Below, piece by piece: positions 46,070 to 54,317 of a DNA stretch of 64,000 nt; positions within the stretch are counted from its first letter, which is position 1; every line of letters begins with the position of its first letter. The DNA is from Flavobacterium psychraerolatum (GTDB lineage: Bacteria; Bacteroidota; Bacteroidia; Flavobacteriales; Flavobacteriaceae). Below the pieces are notes generated by a model that saw only the letters and a list, made by a program, of their open reading frames with translations, made no database searches and had not been told where the DNA came from. The translations under genes were made by a program, and so were the position numbers. The stretch spans positions 124,001 to 188,000 of the forward strand of contig NZ_JAOQMX010000001.1 of NCBI RefSeq assembly GCF_025960985.1, read 5' to 3'.

Positions 46070-49000
46070 CTAGGTATTTCTAACTTTAACGTGATAAATC
46101 ACATTAGGCTTAGTTCCGATATGTTCTAATAAATGATACATTCTGTCATCTTCTAATAGTTCAGCAACATGACTTTCTTTATCATTAACATCTCCAAATA
46201 CCATCGCACCAGTAGTACAAGCACTTGAACATGCCGTTTGGAATTCACCATCAACGATAGTCCTACCCTCTCTCTTGGCTTTCAAAATGGTCGCTTGTGT
46301 CATTTGAATACACATTGAACATTTTTCCATTACCCCACGAGAACGTACAACAACATCTGGATTCAACACCATACGTCCCAAATCATCATTCATATGATAA
46401 TCAAATTCCTCATTTCCATTGTATAAGAACCAGTTAAAACGACGAACTTTATAAGGACAGTTATTAGCACAATAACGAGTACCAACACATCTGTTGTATG
46501 CCATATGATTTTGACCTTGACGACTATGGGAAGTTGCAGCAACAGGACAAACAGACTCACATGGAGCATGATTACAATGTTGACACATTACCGGTTGAAA
46601 AGCTACTTGAGGATTATCCCCAGCTTTTTCCATTTCATTAAAAGTAGATAATGAATCTGACAATCCAGCAATATTATCTTTTCTGATATTATCTTCCTCA
46701 AATGTAGCTTCAGACGAATAGTATCTATCAATACGCAACCAATGCATATCTCTACTTCTTCTTATTTCAGATTTACCTACTACCGGAACGTTATTTTCAG
46801 CATGACATGCAATTACACAAGCTCCACATCCAGTACAAGCATTTAAATCAATTGATAAGTTAAAATGATGACCAATTGAACGATCAAAAGAATCCCATAA
46901 ATCAACAGTCGTAGATTTTACTTCTTCATGATCTAAAGAAACCATGGGAACTGGGTTCCACTCTTTAGCATCTGCAGTATTAAAGATCTCCAAAGTAGTT
47001 TCTTTGATAATATCTCCTCTACCCATCAACGTTTTCTGACCTTGAACACAAGCAAACTCATGTTCACCGCTAGCTTTTTCAATACTAACCGTTTGAATAT
47101 CATTAAAACCTTTATATAAAGTGTAAGCATTTAAACCTACTTGCATTTCTTCTTTTAAAGCTGCCTTACGTCCATAACCTAATGCTAAACCTAAAGTACC
47201 AACCGCTTGTCCTGGTTGAACAATGACTGGAATATTTTCAATTTTAACACCATCAATAGTAGTAATCGTTGCATAACTTCCGTTAAGACCACCATTAGCA
47301 ACAATCTCATTTGTCATTTCTAATTTCTTTGCATCAGCATTAGAAACAGTAATGTAGTTATCCCAAGACACTCTTGTAATCGGATCCGGTAATTCTTGCA
47401 ACCAAGGATTGGCGGCTTGCTGACCATCACCTAAACCCGTTTTAGTATATAAAACCAATTCAAATCCTTGACCCGCTTTTGATTTTGATAATGCTAAAGC
47501 AGCACTATTATAATCTGCAGCATTTCCTGAAACAGCTAGTGAATCACTAACAAAAATCCCATCGTGTAATACTTTATTCCAAGTTGCCCCTGCAGTAACA
47601 ATAGCAGCAGTACCTTTCACATAATCATAATACGATCCCGCTATACCGTTTAAAGACATCAAAACTTCTTGAAACTGTTTTGTATCAAATAATGGACGGA
47701 TAGTAGGCTGTGTAATACTATAAGTACCTCTTGTCAAACTCAAATCTCCCCAAGATTCTAAATAATGAGGGACTGCAGCTGCAACGGTAGTTAACAAAGC
47801 TGTCTCATCTTCTTTCAAAGAAAAAGCAACTGATGTTTTTACTTTTTTAAGCCCTTCAGCAAAAGATGCTGAATCTGCCAATGTATATATTGGATTAACA
47901 CCACTCATTAATAATGTATGAACGCTACCAGCTTTCATATCATTAATCAACTGTGCTACTTTTTCGTTAGATCCTTTTCTAATTTGTCTTGAACCAGCAG
48001 TAATAAAAGCTTCACTACCTAATGCATTATTAATTGCAATAACTAATAATTGTGCATTTTTATCTTGAATACCTGAAACCAAAACTCCTTGAGTCCCAGA
48101 CATTTTCAACTGATTAGCTGCTTTTGTTATTTCACCTTTAAACGTAGATTCTAAAGTTACAGGAATAGAAGCACCTGTTATTATATTATAGATATGAACT
48201 AAAGCTTGCTTTTGAACAGCAGTAGACACTGCCAAACGTTTGTCAGCAGCAGCACCAGATAAAGTCATGTTCGATTCCAATTGGAAGTGACGTGACATTT
48301 TTCCGTTTTTAGGAATTCTACCTTGTGCATATCCAGAATCATATCCACCACCTTGCCAATCTCCTAAAAAGTCAGCACCAACAGATACAATTAAAGAAGC
48401 TTTTGATAAATCATAATCCACTAAAGCTCTATCACCGTAAACAGATTCAAAAGCATCTAAAGCTTCCGAAGATGATACTGCATCATAAACCACATGCTTT
48501 GCATTTGGATTTTTTGATATAAATTCAGCAATTAATTTTTCTGTGGAAGGACTCGCCAATGTATTAGTCAAAAGGACCACTTGACCACCTTTAGCTTTTG
48601 CATCAATAAGACTTGAGTTAATTTTTGAAGTAACCGCTGACCAAGTTGCAGGTTTCCCTTCAACCTTAGGTTCTTTCAAACGCATACTATCATATAATGA
48701 TAGCACAGACGCATGAACCCTAGCGTTTGCAGCGAATTTAGCTCCAACAATAGTATTATTTTCTATTTTAATAGGACGCCCTTCACGTGTTTTAACAAGA
48801 AGATTTGCAAAATCAAAACCATCAAACATTGAAGTAGCATAATAATCTGCTACACCAGGAATGATTTGTTCTGGTTGTAATACATAAGGTATCGACTTGT
48901 GTACAGGACCTTCGCAAGCAACAAGCGTAGCAGCTGCAGTACTAAATCCAACGTACTTTAAAAAATCACGACGTGATGTAGAAGAAGAAGACAATGCTTC

Positions 49001-49126
49001 ATTATTCCCTAGAAATTCATCCGTAGGAATAGCTTCAACAAATTCGTTATTTTTAAGCGCCTCAACAATAGAACTATTTACGTCTAGCTCCTCAACACTT
49101 TTCCAGTATTTTTTGTTTGATGACAT
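46070..49126 (-). CDS. actB: Alternative complex III subunit ActB (iron-sulfur/molybdopterin-like)
   Basis: A 1018-residue protein with a Tat-like N-terminal signal (SRRDFLKYVGFSTAAATLVACEG), so it is exported folded and possibly lipidated at the following Cys. Residues about 90-720 are a molybdopterin oxidoreductase-like domain. Residues about 750-1018 are a ferredoxin-like part with four cluster motifs (CTGCGACVIACHAEN, CQHCNHAPCESVCP, CVGTRYCANNCPYK and CSMCIQ with CSSAC). In the family the first domain is thought to have lost its molybdenum cofactor. It is the second gene of the operon. Confidence 0.95.
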   Translation of the reverse strand: MSSNKKYWKSVEELDVNSSIVEALKNNEFVEAIPTDEFLGNNEALSSSSTSRRDFLKYVGFSTAAATLVACEGPVHKSIPYVLQPEQIIPGVADYYATSMFDGFDFANLLVKTREGRPIKIENNTIVGAKFAANARVHASVLSLYDSMRLKEPKVEGKPATWSAVTSKINSSLIDAKAKGGQVVLLTNTLASPSTEKLIAEFISKNPNAKHVVYDAVSSSEALDAFESVYGDRALVDYDLSKASLIVSVGADFLGDWQGGGYDSGYAQGRIPKNGKMSRHFQLESNMTLSGAAADKRLAVSTAVQKQALVHIYNIITGASIPVTLESTFKGEITKAANQLKMSGTQGVLVSGIQDKNAQLLVIAINNALGSEAFITAGSRQIRKGSNEKVAQLINDMKAGSVHTLLMSGVNPIYTLADSASFAEGLKKVKTSVAFSLKEDETALLTTVAAAVPHYLESWGDLSLTRGTYSITQPTIRPLFDTKQFQEVLMSLNGIAGSYYDYVKGTAAIVTAGATWNKVLHDGIFVSDSLAVSGNAADYNSAALALSKSKAGQGFELVLYTKTGLGDGQQAANPWLQELPDPITRVSWDNYITVSNADAKKLEMTNEIVANGGLNGSYATITTIDGVKIENIPVIVQPGQAVGTLGLALGYGRKAALKEEMQVGLNAYTLYKGFNDIQTVSIEKASGEHEFACVQGQKTLMGRGDIIKETTLEIFNTADAKEWNPVPMVSLDHEEVKSTTVDLWDSFDRSIGHHFNLSIDLNACTGCGACVIACHAENNVPVVGKSEIRRSRDMHWLRIDRYYSSEATFEEDNIRKDNIAGLSDSLSTFNEMEKAGDNPQVAFQPVMCQHCNHAPCESVCPVAATSHSRQGQNHMAYNRCVGTRYCANNCPYKVRRFNWFLYNGNEEFDYHMNDDLGRMVLNPDVVVRSRGVMEKCSMCIQMTQATILKAKREGRTIVDGEFQTACSSACTTGAMVFGDVNDKESHVAELLEDDRMYHLLEHIGTKPNVIYHVKVRNT

Positions 49127-49210
49127 TTTATATAAATATTAGAATCTTAATTATTATTTTCTTTTATAAGTAATTTGAAAGTTGGCTATATTTCGAACCA
49201 ATTTACAAAT

Positions 49211-50530
49211 CTAGTAGTGACATTTACCACACTCTAAACCTCCCATTTGCGCAGCAGTCAACTTATCAACTCCATACTTCTTAGAAAGCTCTTCATGTAT
49301 TTTGGTATAATACTCATTACCTTCCATTTTAACATCCGTTTTTCTATGGCAATTAATACACCATCCCATTGTTAAAGGAGCAAATTGTCTTTGGATTTCA
49401 TAAGTCTCAACTGGACCATGACAAGTTTGACATTCTATACCTGCAACAGTAACGTGCTGAGAGTGATTAAAGTAAACAAAATCAGGTAAATTATGAATAC
49501 GTACCCATTTTACTGGTTGTGATTTCCCAGTATAAGTTTGAGTCGCTTTATCCCATCCAACTGCAGTATATAATTTTTGAATTTGCTCATCGTAGAATGC
49601 TTTACTGTACTCTGGAGTAGCAGTACTTTCAGCAACTTCAGAAATATTCTTATGACAGTTCATACAAACATTTAATGAAGGAATTCCTGAATTCTTACTT
49701 ACTCTCGCAGAAGAGTGACAGTATTTACAATTAATCTCATTATCACCGGCGTGAATTCTATGAGAATAATGTATTGGTTGAATTGGCTCATATCCTTGAT
49801 CAACTCCAACTTGCATCAAGAAACCATAAACAAAGTACCCACTTGCCAACAACATAAAGATAGCAGTAACCAAAACCAAAAATTGGTTTTTAGCAAATGC
49901 TCTCCATATTGGAATAGATTTTTCTTTTTCAGTTACTTCAATTCCATTAGCCCTAGCAACCTTAGTCAGTACTTTGTTCACCAAGAACAACATTACAACT
50001 AACATCGCCATTACAAGAGCAAGTGCTCCTAGAATTATATTATTAGAAACTCCACTATCAGTAGCAGCAGGACCACCTGGAACTGCACCAGCCGGAGCAG
50101 GAGCCTCAGCCTTAACTTCAGAAGTGTATGCAATAATATTATCAATATCCCCTTCTGATAATTGAGGGAACGGAGTCATTATTGCTTTATTATTTTCTTC
50201 AAACAATTTAACCGCTGCAGCATCGCCCGACTTAATTACGTCAGAGCTATTATGCACCCACTTATAGATCCATGCCATTTCGTGCTTTGCAGCAACACCT
50301 CTTAGGGCAGGCCCCGTAGATTTTGCATCCAATTTATGACATGCAGCACAGTTAGAATTAAAAAGTTCTTTTCCTTTTACAGGATCGGCACCTTGCGAGG
50401 CCGCAGGAGCTTCAGTTGCAGCTGCAGGAGCAGCATCTTGAGCAAAGGAAGTTAAGGAAAAAGCTAGCGACAAAGCAAAGCTTAAAAATAATTTCCTTGA
50501 GATCGAATTATGGTTACCCACCTTTTTCAT
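49211..50530 (-). CDS. actA: Alternative complex III subunit ActA, multiheme cytochrome c
   Basis: A 439-residue protein with a signal peptide, a small cytochrome c domain with one CAACHK motif (about residues 45-150), an Ala/Pro linker, a membrane helix (about 158-185), another helix (about 212-236) and a C-terminal pentaheme part. The C-terminal motifs are CKYCHS, CMNCHK, CQTCHG, CINCHR and CGKCHY, so six hemes in total. ActA passes electrons from ActB towards ActE or oxidase. It heads the act operon and has a strong TTTG-N18-TATTTTTG promoter. Confidence 0.94.
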   Translation of the reverse strand: MKKVGNHNSISRKLFLSFALSLAFSLTSFAQDAAPAAATEAPAASQGADPVKGKELFNSNCAACHKLDAKSTGPALRGVAAKHEMAWIYKWVHNSSDVIKSGDAAAVKLFEENNKAIMTPFPQLSEGDIDNIIAYTSEVKAEAPAPAGAVPGGPAATDSGVSNNIILGALALVMAMLVVMLFLVNKVLTKVARANGIEVTEKEKSIPIWRAFAKNQFLVLVTAIFMLLASGYFVYGFLMQVGVDQGYEPIQPIHYSHRIHAGDNEINCKYCHSSARVSKNSGIPSLNVCMNCHKNISEVAESTATPEYSKAFYDEQIQKLYTAVGWDKATQTYTGKSQPVKWVRIHNLPDFVYFNHSQHVTVAGIECQTCHGPVETYEIQRQFAPLTMGWCINCHRKTDVKMEGNEYYTKIHEELSKKYGVDKLTAAQMGGLECGKCHY

Positions 50531-50616
50531 ATTATATAATGATTATCTACTAAAAATTGGCACAGTTTTTAATACATTACTGCCTTAAAAAGTTACACCT
50601 TTATTATAAATCTCGA

Positions 50617-50646
50617 CAAAAATACGACTTATGAACTATTCACAAA
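50617..50646 (-). promoter_or_regulatory. Promoter of the act-cox operon
   Basis: On the minus strand TTTG (50646-50643), 18 bases, then TATTTTTG (50624-50617). Both elements and the spacing match the Bacteroidota consensus, which makes it the best promoter in the window. The start point would lie near 50610, giving a leader of about 80 bases before actA. Confidence 0.65.
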
Positions 50647-50721
50647 AACCTAAAATAGTCTTATTTCCAATTTATATTTATTCTAAATAATATTTTACTT
50701 TTACATTACGTCATTAAGTCT

Positions 50722-50729
50722 TACTTTTG
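50722..50729 (+). promoter_or_regulatory. -7 promoter element of the SPOR gene
   Basis: Reads TACTTTTG, an exact TAnnTTTG match, 18 bases before the ATG at 50748. It overlaps the TTG of the longer open frame, supporting 50748 as start. Confidence 0.5.
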
Positions 50730-50747
50730 TCTAAAAATCATCACATT

Positions 50748-51137
50748 ATGAGAATTTTAACATTTAAAAATAGCCTAGCCGCTAGTATTTTACTCTGTAT
50801 TACTACAACAATTACATCTGCACAGGTAACAAATACAAACATCAAACAGGATGATAAATTTATTCAGTTGCTTAGTGAAAAAAGGAAGATAAACAGCTCA
50901 ATAGTTGCTAATGAGCGCTATACGATTCAAGTTTATTCCGGAAATAGCGAAGGAGCAAAAAAAACTCTCTATAACTGCAAACAGGAATATGGTGATCTTG
51001 ATGGAACAATTATATTCTTTACCCCAAACTATAAAGTCTGGATTGGCAACTTCAGAACAAAACTAGAAACGGTTCGCTACAGCTTAAACATCAAAAAAAA
51101 ATATCCAAATATGCTAATAATAAAACCTCAAAATTAG
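50748..51137 (+). CDS. SPOR domain protein
   Basis: A 129-residue protein with a signal peptide (MRILTFKNSLAASILLC..TSAQ). Residues about 55-125 form a SPOR-type domain (YTIQVYSGNSEGAKK, then FTPNYKVWIGNFRTKLE and NMLIIKPQ). SPOR domains bind denuded peptidoglycan strands at division sites. The open frame begins 7 codons earlier at a TTG, but the promoter overlaps that codon. It is transcribed divergently from the act operon. No terminator is visible after it. Confidence 0.85.
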   Translation: MRILTFKNSLAASILLCITTTITSAQVTNTNIKQDDKFIQLLSEKRKINSSIVANERYTIQVYSGNSEGAKKTLYNCKQEYGDLDGTIIFFTPNYKVWIGNFRTKLETVRYSLNIKKKYPNMLIIKPQN

Positions 51138-52299
51138 CATGGCAAAAATCTTCAATTAATTAAACCATAATAGCCTTATACTAGCTAAACAAACTATCTC
51201 AAACAATATTCTCGCCCTACATTATTGCATTATATAAGCAGAGGTAACATTATTACAATTCAATATAAATAAAATATCCAGACCTAATTTGCAATTTAAA
51301 CAAGCAATAAAATAAGTATTGTAGCTACTACTTAAGCGGTTTACAACTATAAAAAATAAAAACTTCTACTAAGATATAAAGGCCAGTATAGACCAATGCT
51401 AAAGACAGAACGATACGACTATTCATATCAACACCTAGGTAAATAATTTTTATAATAATAAAATCAATAACTCTGATAACAGATTATTTCTTATTAAGGT
51501 GAATTTTAAAAATTAAAGCTACAACCCCTACCTCTACATACTAAGCCACTACTTAAAAGTACGTTACCTACATCAAAAGTACCTGAACAAAGTACAAGAA
51601 ATAAATTTCTAAGAGTTCAAATAAAACAATAGATATAAAGAATACTCTCAATAAACCACAATTAAGTACCCAAATCAGACGAATAAAAAACTTAAAAAGT
51701 ATTGATGAACATAATTAGGCCTCAATCTGTTTTACACATCCTGTATACAAAGTGACTAACTATAGCAATACAATCAAAGGGTGCCAAATCAAAAGAGAGG
51801 CTCTAATTGTTATTATTTTCATAAAAAAAACCATTAAACTTAGTACTATTCAACCTTAATCAATTAGATTATCTTAAAATATGCACTCAACCAATTAGTA
51901 TAAAAAATATTAAAATTTATTCCTTGATTCATTAATAATCGGCTATAATGAAACATTTGGGTGATAAAAATCATTATCTATAAATCAAAAAAAAGATAAA
52001 AGTGTTATTTAACAAGGCAATATCACCAGATGAATACAGATTATTAAACACTCTCACTTGATAATTTAAACTTAAATCTAATGTCAAACAATAAAAAGAC
52101 TATTAGACTACTCTTTATATAAAATCACACTACTAATAAACTATATAGATTAAAAGATTTTTATTAAATAATAATAGTAAAGGGAAAGAGATATTCAAAA
52201 ATTTGATTTTAATACTGACACTACGCGACATAGTAAATCTCTTCATTACTTAAACAAATAACTTTGAAGAAATGAACTATAAAGTTGTTGACCCTAAAA
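51138..52299. other. Long gene-poor region
   Basis: About 1160 bases with frequent stops in all six frames, strongly AT-rich, without terminator-like hairpins. Short protein-like stretches appear in different frames, for example VLFNKAISPDEYRLLN on the plus strand near 52003-52050 and the candidate 32-residue frame on the minus strand at 51328-51426. This looks like decayed coding DNA more than regulatory DNA, but no gene family could be named. Confidence 0.5.
51328..51426 (-). CDS. Candidate 32-residue membrane peptide or gene remnant
   Basis: An ATG at 51426 opens a 32-residue frame with one hydrophobic helix (VLSLALVYTGLYILVEVFIF) and a basic end (CKPLK). The frame is open upstream for 19 further codons (IIYLGVD just before the ATG), so it may be the end of a decayed longer membrane protein. 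T-rich strands give hydrophobic translations by chance, so confidence is low. No promoter element was seen close by. Confidence 0.25.
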   Translation of the reverse strand: MNSRIVLSLALVYTGLYILVEVFIFYSCKPLK

Positions 52300-52512
52300 T
52301 CATTTCATATTTGACAGCTTTTCTTTTATCAATCCAAAATTTGTTAATGACTGATATACTACAATTGGCGAAGTAGAAATATCATCTTTACCTCTATAGA
52401 ATATAATAATTTGAACCGTATTCTTTAAAATAGATTTATAAGGAACACCTAAATCAAATACTTTCTCTTTAAATACTCTGCTACACCTATAATTATCTAT
52501 AGTATTTAACAA
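52300..52512 (-). CDS. Hypothetical 70-residue protein, possibly a gene fragment
   Basis: A mixed charged/hydrophobic 70-residue frame (FKEKVFDLGVPYKSILKN, then IIIFYRGKDDIS and QSLTNFGLIKEKLSNMK) with natural-looking composition. It has no signal peptide, no recognised domain and no TAnnTTTG element just upstream. It lies alone between the gene-poor region and the MFS gene. It could be a short real protein or the remnant of a longer one. Confidence 0.3.
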   Translation of the reverse strand: MLNTIDNYRCSRVFKEKVFDLGVPYKSILKNTVQIIIFYRGKDDISTSPIVVYQSLTNFGLIKEKLSNMK

Positions 52513-52756
52513 AAAACTATTACACGATAGATATTTACTCTAGTTAAAACAAATAGTAGTGAATTAAAAAAATAAACACACTTTCCTTTTAGAATATAAA
52601 CAATCTCACAATAGGTATAATTTTGTACTAATAGTTAAAAAGTGATCATTTTTAAATTAATCGAAAGCCAATGTATTAAAATACTTCAGATTGCGCAAAA
52701 ACTATTTTTACAATTAAATAATGCAAAATTATAACTAATGTAGTTAGTATATTGAA

Positions 52757-52764
52757 TATTTTTG
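52757..52764 (+). promoter_or_regulatory. -7 promoter element of the MFS gene
   Basis: Reads TATTTTTG, an exact TAnnTTTG match, 27 bases before the ATG. Its last four bases are the first bases of an inverted repeat. Confidence 0.55.
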
Positions 52765-52785
52765 TAGACACAAAAAATCTACAAA
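52761..52785. promoter_or_regulatory. Operator-like inverted repeat at the MFS start site
   Basis: TTTGTAGA and TCTACAAA are perfect 8-base inverted arms separated by 9 bases, covering the end of the -7 element and the expected transcription start. This position suits a repressor binding site. A matching regulator gene is not in the window. Confidence 0.5.
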
Positions 52786-52791
52786 TAAAAA

Positions 52792-53955
52792 ATGAAAAAG
52801 AGCCTTCTTTCCCTTACCCTAGGCGGATTAACGATTGGAATTACAGAATTTGTAATGATGGGTCTATTACCTGACATTGCCACAAATTTAAATGTCAGCA
52901 TTCCTGTAGCTGGATATTTAATTTCAGCTTATGCATTGGGGGTTGTCATAGGAGCTCCCCTTCTAGTCATTCTTACTAGAAATTTACCTCCCAAAAAAAC
53001 ACTATTAATCCTCGCAGCGTTACTTGCTATCTTCAACTCTTTATCCATAATAGCACCAAGCTATAATTTTTTATTTTTATCACGGTTTTTATCAGGATTA
53101 CCACATGGCGCATTCTTTGGTGTAGGCGCTGTGGTGGCCAACCGACTTGCGGAAAAAGGAAAAGAAGCCCAAGCAATATCACTCATGTTCCTGGGTCTAA
53201 CAATTGCCAATGTAGTAGGAGTTCCCATTGGAACCTATATCGGACATCATTATATTTGGCGATATACTTTTATTATAGTAGGTGTAATTGGAATAATTAC
53301 TTTTTTGAGCATTAAATTCTGGATGCCAGAGTTAAAAATCAAAGAAGAAGGCAATATTAGAAGTCAATTAGAATTTTTCAAAAAACCAGAATCTTGGCTA
53401 GTCATCATGATTACAGCTATAGGATCTGGTGGATTTTTTTGTTGGATAAGCTACATTGCACCTTTACTAACTGAAATATCTGGTTTTGAAGAAGCTGACG
53501 TACCTTTTATTTTGATACTAGCAGGAATAGGAATGGTAATTGGAAATGTTATAGGAGGGAAATTAGCAGATAAATACTCTGCTGAAAAAACAATTATTTA
53601 TATACTACTCGCCATGGCATTAGATTTGGGTTTAGTATTCTTTCTATCAACAAATCTATATATAAGTTTGATGTTAGTCTTCACAACTGGTTGTCTATCA
53701 TTTGCTATAATAGCTCCAGTACAAATGTTAATGATAAAAACTGCAGTAGGAGCTGAAATGATTGCCTCTGCAACTATTCAGGCTGCTTTTAATGTGGGTA
53801 ATGCACTAGGAGCATTTTTGGGAGGCCTACCATTGACAGCAGGATTCAATTATGCTTCCCCTAATTTAGTTGGAGTTACTATGGCCCTCTCTGGCGTTGT
53901 CTTTACCTTAGTTTTTATACAAAGAAAACGACGCCTTTTGAATTTAAAAATTTAG
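52792..53955 (+). CDS. MFS transporter, AraJ-like drug/sugar efflux type
   Basis: A 387-residue protein with 12 predicted membrane helices. The early GGLTIGITEFVMMGLLPDIATNLNVSI and AGYLISAYALGVVIGAPLL match the AraJ/arabinose-efflux (DHA1) group. Also present is the RFLSGLPHGAFFGVGAVVANRLA signature. The substrate cannot be told. It forms its own unit with a promoter, an operator-like repeat and a terminator. It stands alone beside the gene-poor region and could have been acquired. Confidence 0.92.
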   Translation: MKKSLLSLTLGGLTIGITEFVMMGLLPDIATNLNVSIPVAGYLISAYALGVVIGAPLLVILTRNLPPKKTLLILAALLAIFNSLSIIAPSYNFLFLSRFLSGLPHGAFFGVGAVVANRLAEKGKEAQAISLMFLGLTIANVVGVPIGTYIGHHYIWRYTFIIVGVIGIITFLSIKFWMPELKIKEEGNIRSQLEFFKKPESWLVIMITAIGSGGFFCWISYIAPLLTEISGFEEADVPFILILAGIGMVIGNVIGGKLADKYSAEKTIIYILLAMALDLGLVFFLSTNLYISLMLVFTTGCLSFAIIAPVQMLMIKTAVGAEMIASATIQAAFNVGNALGAFLGGLPLTAGFNYASPNLVGVTMALSGVVFTLVFIQRKRRLLNLKI

Positions 53956-53980
53956 CATCAGAACATATAAGCTATAATAA

Positions 53981-54015
53981 AAAAACTGTCTTTTTAGCAA
54001 TTGGCAGTTTTTTTT
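53981..54015 (+). terminator. Rho-independent terminator after the MFS gene
   Basis: AAAAACTGTC pairs with GGCAGTTTTT (one G-U) over a 12-base loop and is followed by more T. It lies 25 bases after the stop codon. Confidence 0.82.
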
Positions 54016-54281
54016 ATGCTCAAAAGTTATATACAATCTGACTATTGCTAAAAACATAAATAGCATTAAAGCAATCAATAATTTTAAAATATAACTAATG
54101 AGTAATCACAATTCAATTAATAATAAGGTCAATATTTAATCCTATTTGTACATAATTATCTAGATTAACAACCAACTCTTTACAGCATAAGAATAGTGCC
54201 TATCAATAATATATTTTATATTCGAAATTATTATTATTATTATTATGGGATTATTTAAATTTCACAGTAACAACAAGACAC

Positions 54282-54311
54282 AAAAAAACCGCCTATCTTA
54301 CGACAGGCGGT
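54282..54311 (-). terminator. Rho-independent terminator after RNase G
   Basis: On the minus strand ACCGCCTGTC pairs with the ATAGGCGGT arm over a short loop, followed by seven T. It lies just after the RNase G stop codon. Confidence 0.85.
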
Positions 54312-54317
54312 CTTTGT

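Larger units (their letters stand above)
53956..54317. other. Intergenic region between the MFS and RNase G genes
   Basis: About 360 bases. It contains the MFS terminator (53981-54015), the RNase G terminator (54282-54311) and a short ATT microsatellite at 54227-54246 (six or more repeats). Nothing else was recognised. Confidence 0.6.

Noticed and set aside
49206..49213. TAGATTTG on the minus strand just at the actA stop as an internal promoter for actB
   Set aside because: TAnnTTTG matches arise by chance in AT-rich DNA, and the gene order fits one act operon; left out without transcript data.
52270..52374. 34-residue plus-strand frame starting MNYKVVDPK
   Set aside because: It overlaps the 70-residue minus-strand frame, is shorter and has no promoter; neither is certain, but this one has less support.
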